Source: Toxoplasma gondii ME49 (taxonomy: Eukaryota > Apicomplexa > Conoidasida > Eucoccidiorida > Sarcocystidae). From it: 64,000 nucleotides of DNA. The DNA lies in contig NC_031467.1 of NCBI RefSeq assembly GCF_000006565.2, positions 744,001 to 808,000 on the forward strand, written 5' to 3'. Positions 49,501 to 61,800 of this stretch are shown here, one piece after another. Made by a program: the position numbers and the translations under genes. Position 1 is the first letter of the stretch. Each line of letters starts with the position of its first letter. The notes below the pieces were generated by a model. That model made no database searches. It was not told where the DNA came from and saw only the letters and a list, made by a program, of their open reading frames with translations.

Positions 49501-52500
49501 CAGTTTTTCTGAATGTGGGTAAGCCTGCGATTAAGCATGCAGCCAATTTCATCTGTCCGAGAACAGCTTGAGACAAGAACGACATTTTCTTAGCAACGAA
49601 GACAAAACAATTCTTTTTACCAAGCAGATAAGAACCGAAATGGAATGTGAACTTGGCGCATATTTCGAGTGGCTACCGATTCTGTTCTTTGCCCGAGTCT
49701 CAAAATATCTACCAGTGACGGAAATGAAGCCTAATACAAGACCTCAAGTGCCTCGCTGATTGTACTTGATGTAAGAGTTGTTGAGGCGACAGTGCAGAGA
49801 TAGCACTTGCTGCGGGACTTTCGCACTTCTGAGCGAGCGGCAGAAAGACTCTCAGGAAAGACCAGATTCGGATTGTGGTTGCGAGGTGTAGTCTTACGAT
49901 AATTCCTGTCTTCGTAGTACCGACCCGAACAATTGCGCTTTCCAACAAGACACATTCATTCGGACATGTCTTGCAGCCTCCCATTTTGGAGAATTTAGGC
50001 GGATCCATTATCCGAATGGTTTGCACATCTACAATTACTGCTGAAGTAATTACGCGACTCACTCATCGGCAACACAACAGAAAGGGAAAAATCTGTCAGT
50101 TCCCCTATAACAAAACTGCAGCAGATTTTTCGTGGACTTGTTATTTGCAGCGTTCTTCGCCCCCCGAACAACAGACATTACGGCAGAAAAGATATTACAT
50201 AACCGAGAAAGTGATGGAGGTTTGTAGGTCCGTTATAACAAAATGTTCCCATCGCTGGTGGTTTGAAGCTCTAATGAACCCAGTCTTTGAGTTTTGCTGA
50301 CGAATCAGTCAGCAGGTACACCCCATACTTGACACCTATGTGCACCCACATCAGTACATCAACCGTTCGTCCACAAAATGACATATTCTAGCTTTTTTCG
50401 AGTGCTAGTAATCTCAGCAGGTTCACGACAAACCAGCACAGGAACCCATACTGCAGTAAGGCAGTGAACTGCTGTGGGGTCCTCATATATGGCTTTTTTT
50501 CATGTGCAGTACACTTGGGGTTTCGTAGACCTCATGCAGTTCGCCACATCTGAAAGAGTGCTTTCGGAGAACCCCCTTTCTGCCTTTCCATTGTTCACCG
50601 AGAGGGGGACACCATTGATCGGCGACTGGATAACAGACGAGTCCTTCGGACATGTTGCCTGTCGCTATCTCGGTTACCGATCGGCAAGAAGCATCGGTAC
50701 TGTTGTGGTCCTGGGTCCGATAGCATGGAGGCTAGATTCCTTGAAGACAAAGTGAGTTTAGACTGGCGGGAGTAGCGCAGTTTGATGTGTTTTACGAAAC
50801 TGCTTTCGGAAGAGCCTCCAGAGCTTTACAGTCAGTCCTTTTCAATTGTTTCTTCTCCGAAAAGCCGTATGACAATTGTCTCAACAGCACGCATTAGGTT
50901 TTTTGGAAGCAAAGACTGGTGAAAAGTTGCCTTAAAGACCACCACGCCAAAACAATCTACCAACAGAAAACTCAACACAAATTGATATCGAGGTAAATGC
51001 AGAGCATCGAGTAACAAGATATCTGTTTCAAGAGTTCAGAGCTGAAAAAAGTTACGGCTTTTTCATTCCACAGGGACTTGCACATAGAGGAGCTGCACTG
51101 GAGTCCATCGCCGTGGTATACGCTGAAGAAGTCGAAGAGACGGCAACGAGGCAAGAGAAAGAATTGGCGCAAGGTCAACGGCTTGTTCAGAAGGTGTCAG
51201 CATTGAAACCCTGCCGAGGAAAGTCACATTTGGAAGGAACCGAGCAGTCGAAGGCATGGCAGAGCGGTGGTCGCACGCCTCTCACGGACAGTTACACAGC
51301 TTCCAACTCGAGAGGACATCGAGGGAAAAAATGGAAGCAAAGGAAAGAGGAAACATGCGGCGTGACGCTGGAAAAAGGTGACCGTTTCGCAGCACAAAAT
51401 GTGACACGTATTCGTCGGAAGACGCATAACAGGGCCTTATGGCATTCAGTGGCGCACAAGGTTGGATGGACCAGACAATCGTCCGGATGCGAGGAAGACC
51501 CGTCTTCGGTCGCTCGACAGAACGACAATCCCGTTACCTCAGCCGACCAAAACGGACAGGAACGGGCTGACCTGAAAGAACAGTGTTTCCTCGATAAAAA
51601 AGCTTCGTCTTCGTCAGCACGACCCAGCGACCAACAGTTGGGAAATCAACATGCCTGGTCTTCTGCCTCCGGCAGCAGCGCCGCCAGCTGTGGAATCGAC
51701 TTGAATGAAGGCACTGGGAACTACACACGGAGTTCTCCAGACGATATGCCCATCCATAACGTAGTTGCGTTGCATCGAGGCAATGGGAGGACTGCCACTG
51801 GATGCGAAGAAATCACAGTGGAGACCGAATCAGCGAAGAAACTTGACGAAGTACCCACCATATCGCCGCTTCAGTCATTCGAATCATGTCATTCGGAGGG
51901 AAAACAAGATGACATATCTTCAGTGGGAGTGCCTTGCATCGATTATTCTTCCTTACCACATGCGCTGCCTGAGAATGGGACCCCTCTTCCTGAATTGGAG
52001 GACCCGCACCCGCCTCGATTGCCGCCACGGAATGCACCTTACACTGCACTTCCTCTTCCGCCGTCAGCGCTGTGGCAGGAAAACTTCGTGGAACTGTTAT
52101 TGCCGATTTCCCATTGTTTGGAGCAGAAGAGACAGACTGGCGGACAATGGCACGGAGGCGATATCTCTAGAGAAGCGTTGGATACACGTGAGGAGTCGAG
52201 CACGGAACGAGTGGATCATCAGAGTGACAATACAGAGAAGTCTTTTGCAACGGCTTGCTCCAACATCGCTGGAGAAGGTGTCCCGAACGGAAAGCCTCCT
52301 CATCCTGGGCAGCGGTATGACACTGCAACAACAGTCGCGCATAAAATAACGGATGAGTTTGGGAGGGATTTAGATTCGGGCTTCACGGCCAACTTTGTGG
52401 ACGCTGTGAATGCGGTGAGGCAGCCTCGAGCCGAGCGCACGAGCGACATCGCAGCAACCGAAGATGTCAGGACATCTTCCGAAGAAGGAACCGAGAGCGT

Positions 52501-55500
52501 CGAAGCGAAATCATTTTGCGATCCGCCTGAAAACGGGGTTGAGACAGAGGAGCCTTACCTGCGGCCCTGTACGTTAAGGGAGATACCGCAGGTGATAGTG
52601 CCGTTGGCCCGAAGACGGACGAAATTGCCCTGTGCAAAACCCAGCAGCAGTAACCTGAGTATCCTTAAGATACTGAAGCAAGTCAATAGCTCTGATATGC
52701 GCAATTTCTCGCTTCCTATCAACGTCAATGAGCCCTTATCAATGTTGCAAGTAAGAAATGCATCCAAGATGGCTTAGAGGCCCTTCCACGAAACGATCAA
52801 CACCTGTCACGTTTTGTTGCGGTGGGTCATGAAACTTCTACGTTGGTTGATGCCGGATCGGTTTCCTCTCTGGCACTGCCGATGACATGCATGATCCAAG
52901 AGCCTCATATGTGTACCAATTGCTGCGGCCTGCCACTTCTTTCGTCGGTGAATGCAGTTCTCACTCCTGGTGGGGTAGCAGGTTTAGTGGTGCTGGGCAA
53001 CTATTGGTATTTCGCTTCTTTTGTTCACACTGAATTTAGTCTAAGGCCCGCGAGGGTTATTTTCTCTGACCCAGGAGTATTGTGGCCTCTCCCTGGATTC
53101 TCTGTCAGAGAATTTGCGAGGACTTCGAGTACACCAATCTTCTTTCGATTGCGCGCACAAGAGCGACATCGACGGAAAGGCTTGCTTATGTTACCATCTT
53201 CGCGCTCTCGGCATATGCAGGCAGTATGGAGCGCTGTTACAAACCGTTCAACCCAATGCTGGGTGCGTAGGGAACCAGCTAAAGGATCAGCCTGGCAATT
53301 TGACAGGAACCATCCCGTCCACGCTTGGTGTTGAAACTCTCCGCAAACGCAGACTACAGTTCCACTATACGGCTTGTCCAGCTCTGACATGACTGGGTAA
53401 CGTCTTTGTGAGAGTTGATACTATATACCATACGTGTAATACTGTCCAAGACAAGGCCTGCAGGCAGCAGCTGTAAGGCGGATGCTTGCGTTTTGTATGG
53501 TATCCACCTACTGCGCTGCTTAATGTGGCGTGCGCTTCGACGCTAATCGCCTTGCACGTGGTTGTACCATCTACAGACTATCAAGGATTCTGTTCCTGCC
53601 CAGAAGAAGAGGACTAATCTGATAAAGAACATTCGTTTTCTGGCCACGGCAACATTTCGACATGAGCAACGGCAGCCTTGCTACCACTGTTGCAACTGCA
53701 AACTTGTTTGCATGGACTCGAACGCGACAGCGGGCGACGTGTCTGTTACTTTCATATAGAGGAGTAGCTGACTTTCATGGTGAATGTGAGCGTCTTTAAG
53801 CGCTCCGTGGGCAACGACACCAACTCCCCTGTTTCGCCAAGGATCCTTGCTTTGTCCCTGCGTCCTTCAGGAGAAACATTCGAATGCTCTCATCGAGGAT
53901 TCAACTACATAGCGGAGCAAGTGTCGCATCACCCGCCTGTCTCTGCATACCATGCCGCAGCTCACAATGGCGATTTTGTCTGCTTCGGAACTGTCTCTCC
54001 TGTTCTGAGCATCCAGGTTTGTTTAAGCAACTGTTCTTGTCGACCTTTTGGAGAGAATGAACGTGATTCGGTCACCAATTCTCGTACTTCGAAAGCGTTT
54101 TGACGTGATGTGAAGATGTATTCTACCCATACCAAAATGTAATATCCAAACAGCCTGGAAGAAGGGCGCTTCTTCATTCCGCTGGAAATCCGCCCATCCG
54201 CATTCTCTGCTATCCGGCTGCGCCACAGATGATCCAGTTTCCCTAGAAGGATCCAGGATCAGATACAAAGACTAACACACATCTACCCGGTGAAACGCTG
54301 TGTAACATGCGCTTGGAAAGTCTTTCTGAATAAAGCCGTTCCCGTGATTCACGTGCAAAGCTGGAATCCTCCATTCACGTTGTTCGGCCGCAGCTGCAAG
54401 GTGCTTCGGACCGTCGGTGACTTGTTTTTCTCAGGGGACTCATGTCGACAGCTGCAACTCGGGCACGGTAACGTTGAGGCTTTTTTTACCCGGAGGAGGG
54501 TTCGAAGATTATACATGGCGCCGGCCCAACACGAGGGTACACAATATTATTTTTGGTAAGCTCTCCTTACTTTGATTGCGGTCGCTCCTCCTGCGCTGGG
54601 CTGACACCATTTGTGACAGCACAAAATCGCGATGTCTGCCGCTCAACTTTTTTCAATAATTCAGGAACAATGTGGATGGAATGGGTCGGAGTCATGACTA
54701 TTACCAATCACATGACAAGTGAAGAGGCACACGTGTCTTTCCTGCCGGTCACTTCTTCTTCGTCCTCAAAAGCTTCAGCCGGTTCCTGGCTTTCGTCGTT
54801 TCAGTGGAATGCCCCTTCGGCCAACCGTAATCTGACCGAACCTGCCTCCCCTCCTATCGCTCAGTCCAGACGAAGGCGGAGCAACAGTGTAGCATCTGAT
54901 AGCGGCGGAGGAGGGGAGGCAGAGGAACAGGAGAAGGTAACCCTCGGCAGCGGTAGGAAAAATGATGCTAGTTCTCGGTCAGTTTCTGCGTCCCCTCCCT
55001 TGGATACAAAGAGAGGTCGCATGAATTGTCGTAGCGACAGCTGGTTATCAAAAGAGTGTGCAGGACGCAATGGATTAAGAGGGCAAGTGTTGGACAGGGC
55101 CGGCTGTCCGCGCTTTTTTATTGATGGATGCTGGAGCAAACGATTGTGGCTGACGAGGGTTGGAAAAGGAAGCTACGAAGAGTTCAAGCAACGAAACCGG
55201 CTGATCGAACCTACCACCGGAATGAATCGTGACCAAAATTCTGGCTCAAGTCCGAGCTTCAGTCGTGGAGGGCAGACTTCAACGCCGCAAAAGGCTACAC
55301 ATACCAGCAGGATTTCGGGCCGACATGGATCCGGTGTCGTTCCGCTGCAGACTTCTCGACAAGAGAATGGCAGTCCAGAAATGAACTTCATCAGTCAAAC
55401 AGACAGAACCGCAGCTGAAGTTAGAGTTGTGCCGGCTGACAAGGACCAGGTGCAGGTCTGTTGTGAGCAGACACGGAAACGGGACCATCCGTCAGTGGCC

Positions 55501-56455
55501 TCAACAGCGAGAAGCAAGGATGAGGCAGACATCACATGGAATGACGAGGACACATTTTTCGTTGCCTGGGAGGCCACACTAAAACCCCCAAGTGCGAAAA
55601 TGTACTACAATATGCCGGTGTTCGCAATAGAGCTGAATGAACTTACTGAAGGTTCCCAACCTAACCCTCTTGTAGTGAAGAGAGGAGGATGGTCTGGGAT
55701 GGCACCCACTGACTCCCGCTTCAGACCAGACTTGGTACGCCTTTTCCGACCACGGGTTGTGCTGGATGGAGACGTCGGCCCACCAGGGAGAAATAGTGCA
55801 CGACATCGTCACAAGCCGGAAAAGGCAAATCCCTGCAACCAATCCTTAGTAGTCGGTAGCAGCTGTCAGGGACAGAAGAGGAATCTGAACTTCTTCACAA
55901 CTCTGCTGGTCGTGTAAGATGAGACCGACGAAGAGGCAGCCCGGCTACTGCCTCAGTATGAACTGGTTGCACAGGGCAGACAGTATAGGGTGACAAGAGA
56001 GTATAAAAACCAACATGTTTTTGTACGTGCATGACAGTGCACTCTGCTTGTACAAATGAAGGTGGGGCAATTGAACTGTTCTTCTGCTAGTCCTCCACTC
56101 TTACTGCTGCCATGCAATGTGCAGTTCTCACTCGTTCTTCGGTCGTTATCTTCAGCGCAAGTACGAAGACGGAGACTCAGCAGGGGCTCAGGCGGAGAAA
56201 CTTCGTCTGGAAGAAAAGCAAAGAGCTACGGCTCGCTCAATGAAGGGGGGCGAATCAGCTTGGCGGCCACTGTGGTTTGATAAGGGTATTAATGCTGTCA
56301 CGGGCCTCGAAGATTGGTTGTACAATGGTCGTTACTGGCCAGAGCGCACACGGCCACTTGCAACATCGGGAGGCATGATACAGCCAACCCGCGGCAACTA
56401 CTGCAGCACGCATGTGGAGCTGAGTCGATTCGCCGTGTGCCCGGACATATATTGA
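46587..56455 (+). CDS. Oxysterol-binding-protein-related (ORP/OSBP) lipid transfer protein
   Basis: Likely sterol/phosphoinositide transfer protein at membrane contact sites. Supported exons: 50510-50751, 51088-52750, 53109-53262, 53871-54016, about 54290-54415 (edges uncertain), 54435-54555, 54665-55734, 56156-56455. The lipid-binding domain starts with LPINVNEPLSMLQ and RICEDFEYTNLL and continues through KPFNPMLGETFE, the fingerprint EQVSHHPPVSA, YTWRRPNTRVHNIIFG, AKMYYNMPVFAIELNEL, PTDSRFRPDL and EKLRLEEKQRA. An open frame at 46587-47861 with an AAAATGG start is taken as exon 1. It would end at 47789 or 47840 (both phase 0) and join 50510, but it could be a separate gene. The 51088 exon is a long polar, probably disordered region. 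Low-complexity inserts interrupt the lipid-binding domain in the 54665 exon. No PH domain or FFAT motif was recognised. Confidence 0.75.
47862..50509. other. Putative long intron of the ORP gene
   Basis: About 2.65 kb between the first open frame and the next supported exon. No further exon could be joined in phase. It ends with a good polypyrimidine tract and AG at 50508-50509. Confidence 0.35.
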
Positions 56456-58862
56456 ATGTAGAAAACGGTTGGGTTTGATTGTGGTCTCTTGATGACAAGA
56501 GGCTCAACAGCCCCTGTTGCTGGTGGCAGATCTCACATGCGCAAAAGCAGAAGGCTGGTAGGCTGGGATTCCTACTTGCGGGCTGCAACATGTTACCGTA
56601 GGCGAAAGAGATGTACAACGTACATACAGCAACAGGCACCGGCAGATGTCCGTGTCCGGATAGTTGTGATAAACCAGAGGATTCCAAAGATTTGCAGAAA
56701 ACATTGTTAAACAATGTAATCTGAACCAGTTTTTTCAAATGGTTGCCAGCAAGTTCAGAATCTGTGCCCACTCCGCAATCTCGGTTGCCACATCGGTGCC
56801 TTGCATTGTAGTGACCCATGCTCTCCGACCGTTCACACAGTTCCACGCTGATGCTGAGTTAACAATAGGCAACGAACAAACATGCCAAAACAAATTCTAC
56901 GAGACCATTTCCACAACGAACACCGGTGTCAATCAGGTCGCCACTGAAGTAACCTGCGTTAGTGCATCCCGCTGCAACAGCAGGCAAAGTGGCAGGAGCA
57001 AGAACCTTGTGGTTGAATGGAATGGCCCTTCCTTAAACCCAGGAGCGAAAATTTTTCGTGGGAATCCAGAGTGTTCGATTGCGACTAGCATTTCTCGACT
57101 GACTCGGCTGAGCGTCCGTAACCACTCTCAACACCAAGAAATAACCTCCAGCCACGCGGCAGTGTTACCTGCGATTCTGCTGAAAAGTCATAAGCACTTC
57201 CACATAGAGTTATTATCATTCCGGGCCTCGACGAACCACTAGGCGGCGCTGCAGGACACTGGTTTCAACTATGGCATTGGCTCTAGCTTCATTTTCCGAC
57301 CACCTCCCGCTTCACATCCCCTGCCATAGAGAGCTGGCTCGATCTTTCAACAGATTCTTTCTTGGACTACAAGATGACTGATCTCAGAGATTTTTCGTCC
57401 TGCAGCCACCGATGTACACACCAAGATACCTATGTTACACCACAAGCGTGTCGCTTGTGCTGGGCGGATCCGTATGTGGTGAGCAGGTAATCGTATTTAA
57501 CCTATCTTTGCCCATCAGGCAGCCTACGGATGCACGCATTCCCTCCCCACAAATCTTAACGCTGCTTTTGACAACTGAACTGCATTCCTACTTTCACTGG
57601 CGGACAGGTGTAGTCTTGGCGCTACGAACGTTATTTTCTAGAATTAGCTAAGCATCTGCGTGTCAAGTCCTGAGCACCTCGAACACGGGGGCCATAAAGG
57701 TCACAAAACATACATGCGACAACCGCAAGAAATCGTGTTCCTCCGCGTTTTTATCGTCGATTCGGATGGGCAAATGATTCACAAGTAGACATATACATCC
57801 AAGCTGTAATGCGTTGTCCCCAATAAACAGGTTCCTCTTTCCATCAAACGCCTGGCACCGAGGCGTCCGCTCGACCTGGGGCCCCCAGTCGACACCTAGT
57901 ATTTGCATCCGTCATTGAATGGCGGTGGCAGGCTATCTATTACACGAGGCGTCCAAGTGAAGTCTATTCTCCGTCCTACAGAATAAAATTCATTTCTTCC
58001 CCACACATGTGCCTTAATCCTTCTGATGCCTCTCTATATGCCTGGCGACGGTGCTATCTGGCTAGCCAGCAGTGCCAGGCACAAGCGCATTGTCCCTCTG
58101 TAGGTAGGTGGCGGCATGGCATTTCGTGTGTTGTTGGACTGTGTAGGCTCTTCCTCAATGTTGACATCTGAGGAAAAAAGTGTTTGCATTCCCGCAGTCA
58201 CCGAAGTTTTCGATTTCCACGCGTAGCAGCACTTCCCACTTAGTTCTGCGGCACAGCATATGAGCGAGCCACTCTGGGGGACCCGCAGCCGGGTAGAGAT
58301 CCCATCAAAGCGATAGGCACACTTTCCCTTTTAGCTCGACGGTGGGGTGCGCGGGAATCTCGCAACAAGTCGGGGGAGTGGCGAGCGCCTTGTGCGGGCC
58401 AACAACGGCTGGACTATAAAGGTCCGAAGCTCCTCCTCGGTGCCGTCATGCACACCGGTTGTCCAATCGATTCTTGCGTGCCTCTGGCATGGCAACTCCG
58501 TAACTCTGTTATCGCAGGGGTCAACTTTGGGCGGTCACTTGTCGCGATTATCCCTTTTCATTTGCTTTCTCTTCCACACGCTTCTTCCTTCTTCGAGAGT
58601 CCACGGCACTGTACCTTGTAGCTGTGATGCACTGTATTCCCTCTATTCCTGCCGCTGCTCTTCAGGTGTTTCTTACGCTGCAATCGCTTGCTCGCTCTCT
58701 TCGGCTGGGCCCCGCGGCATCGGTCAAACTGCGCCGCGACATGTGTGTACATGAGGCTGTCGGGCCCCGTAGGAGCTGAACTTGAGTCGCTGGCCCGGCT
58801 ATTTTGACAGGATTTTGGAGCGGTGTAACTAAACATCCTGTACCCTTGTTTTCCAACGTCGT
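56456..58862. other. Intergenic region between ORP gene and AMA4
   Basis: Holds the 3' flank of the lipid-transfer gene and the AMA4 promoter and 5' untranslated region. An ATG-initiated frame at 56739-57242 has no recognisable feature and is probably chance. No repeat or RNA gene was recognised. Confidence 0.4.
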
Positions 58863-58886
58863 ATGCCTCTCAGCCGTCCAAAATGA
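58863..58886 (+). promoter_or_regulatory. Short upstream ORF overlapping the AMA4 start
   Basis: An upstream ATG encodes seven residues and then TGA. That TGA overlaps the AMA4 start codon as ATGA (58883-58886). If transcription starts upstream of 58863, ribosomes could reach AMA4 only by leaky scanning or by reinitiation at the overlap. The AMA4 ATG has the better context (CCAAAATGA). The transcript start is not known. Confidence 0.35.
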
Positions 58887-61800
58887 CGGTCAGGAAAATC
58901 CTACAAGCCGTCTCGGCGGCTAGTGGAAGCCGTCGAGGCAGAGGCATCTCAAAAAACGCATTAATGGTCATCTCCTTCCTAGTCGCCACTCCTGCTCTTG
59001 CTCTTCTTTTTCTTATTTCCGGCCAAGGTCTTTTCGTAGATGCAACCCAAGCTTCGTCAACGTCAACTTCCAGAGCTACCTACATGGACCGCTTCAACAT
59101 CCCCAAGAACCACGTCGACCTCATTTGGGACAAGGATGGAACAAAATCCCACACACGTGGCAATACCACATACAGATGGACGGAGCGTAAGTGTTTGGCA
59201 CGAGCAGATCGTCTCACCCAAAATGTTTCATAGTCCACACACAGCAACTGTCTGTTGCTGTAGTCCGACTATGCTTTATGCACGTGGCTGTTGGGAGCAC
59301 ACAACATTCGCAGGGGCAAGCACACGGGCCCAGAGTTGACTGTCCTAAGTGGGCTCGGAGAAGGGGAACCTTTGCCGTTAAAGAGTAAACAACAGGCTGT
59401 CTCGAACGATTTGCATTTCTGCGCGCTGCGAAAGCAGGCACCGTTCTTTTACCCACCGTCTGGCATCAGTCGAGACAATTTGCTTCTACCTGTCGGATTC
59501 GTGTACTGTTGAAACGCAGGCAAGTCCAACGTGGGAGTGTACGTGGGCTACTCCGAGATGTACGATTCGTCTGCGCAAGCTTATTGCCAGAGTTCGAGTG
59601 CAAAGATTGACACGAAGACAACCGTGGGGGCGCCGTATATGGCAGCGGGTGCCTGCCCGAACTACGGCAAGGTCATCGCGTTCACGAAGCGAGATGGAAG
59701 CAGGTCCGACATGACGAGATGGAAAAACGAGATCCACGCGAACGTGATGCCGCATAGCACCACGTCCTGTGCGTCGAGGGCGGATCCAGGTGCTGCTGAA
59801 GTCGCCAAGTCCATTGAAGGCTTCGCGATGTACGCCGGCTATCTGACCCACTGCCCCTACAACGTGAATGTCTATCGGCAAGATATGGTGACCGACAAGG
59901 AGTTCGACAGCACCGTGTGCAACTTCGTAACGGAGTCCAACCCGCTACGATTCCTCGACACCACGCAGAGACAGTCCACACAGCCGTACACTGAATACGC
60001 CTTCCACGGCAAGGGAGGCCACAAGGGCTACGACTACAAAGGACAAACTAGCCACGTGGGCTGCCCACCCTATAATCCTCCGCATGTGACAAAGGGGATG
60101 AAGGACTCGAGCTGGATCACCGGCCCGTTTGAATGCAGCATTCTCAGCCGCTGCACGACTCACTGCTGGCCATACAAAAGTGGCGGTAACTGCTTCCGAA
60201 GTTTGCCAGCAATGTTCGACATGAGCACGGGTGAATGCCGGTTGCTTGGCTACCACACCCAGGATTTCCGGAGCAGCACTTGCGCGGAGTTGACGACGGA
60301 CGATACCAATGCTTTCTACTGCGTCCGCCCCATGAAGACTGCCGCATCTTCTAACATGGTTTATGTCACCTCCCACACGCGACCTGATCACGAAACCAAA
60401 TGCCGTAAGGACGAGTCTTTGAGTTACATTGTGTCTTGCCTTCACTGGCTTATTAATTCAAACTTTAGCTCAGAAGGTAGTGCCTTAAGCTGGAAGGTGG
60501 GACCCACCAGCATACTGGCTTCTCGAGGAAGACTGGTCTGCTCTGCGGGACCCAGGTGCCACCAACAGGGAGCCAAATGATGCCGCTGTTTTTGGTGACA
60601 GGAGAAGCTGGGAATCATGTTGCATTCGACAGTGCCGGTGTCGCCTGTGACCGAAGCATTAGCAGGAAGAGTTACCCAGTTGCAGCACGGTTCTTTGGCC
60701 GCAAGATTCTGTAGAAAAAGAGTGCGAAAGCGGACTTTTAGGACAGGATGCGAGTTCCTCTGGGAGCACCGTCGGTTAGAGGGGTGATTCGCCTCCACAG
60801 CCGCATTGTTGTGTGTGGTATTTCCGCGGGACTCCCCCGGTGCAACTAGTTTCTCCCGTCGCTTCGCTGAAAGGCACTTTCTGTGTGGACTTAAATGGAT
60901 GCGTGAGGCATTGCTTTCTCTTTTCTGTGTGTGTGTGCAGCCCCGAGAGAGCCCCTGAAGAATGTCCGATGGGGAGTTGTGTCTAAGGGCAAGTACTGCA
61001 AGCCAATGAATGCACGCGCGAGTTTAAGCAACGCCACAGCGGAGCAATGTGGACAGAGATTGTTCATGTTGAGCAGCGCGGACGGTTCCAGTCTGTCTTC
61101 GCAAGTTCGCGGCTACCACTGGGCGACTTTCGTTGCAACCGACTGCAACATGGGCGAGAGTTGCGCGGCAACCGCTCGCGGCAAGTGCTTCTTTTACAGC
61201 ACAGTTCCCGAGTGCCTCATCCATTCCCCGACCACCATGGCCTTCACTTCCCTGAGCGCAGTCGACCCGAGTATCGCCATCGACCCCGACTCCATCGCGG
61301 TGCTGCCCGAAGACAAGTGCGTGAGCGTCGACTGCGGCGCCCACGGCACCTGCGATGTCGCCACGGGGAAGTGCGTCTGCGAGCCTGGCTTCACGGGCGA
61401 GCGGTGCGACAAGGATGACCTCTGCTACCAAAAAACGTGCTCTGGACACGGACAGTGCAAGGAGTCGGACGGCTCGTGCGAGTGCGAGGGCGGTTACAAG
61501 GGCGACAATTGCGAAACCATCGATAAGTGCTACAACCAACAGTGCTCTGGACACGGCACCTGCAACGACGAGACGGGCCACTGCGAGTGCCAGACCTGCT
61601 ACACAGGCACCGACTGCTCGCAATCCGTCCAGAACTGCTGCACAACCGACAGCGACTGCACGGGCAATAAGACATGCAGCACGAGCACGAATGAGTGCGT
61701 CTGCCAGGCCGGCTGGGTGGGTGCGGACTGCACTGAGCAGGACCGGTGCTACAACGTGGAATGCGGCGAAGGCAAGGTGTGCGACGCCGAGACTGGAGCG

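Noticed and set aside
54195..54245. Exact A-box match TGGCGCAGCCGG on the minus strand inside the ORP gene.
   Set aside because: No B box at a suitable distance; about two such matches are expected by chance in 128 kb of double-strand search space.
56739..57242. A 167-codon ATG-initiated frame downstream of the ORP gene.
   Set aside because: Poor start context, no motif, and a composition like the surrounding non-coding DNA.
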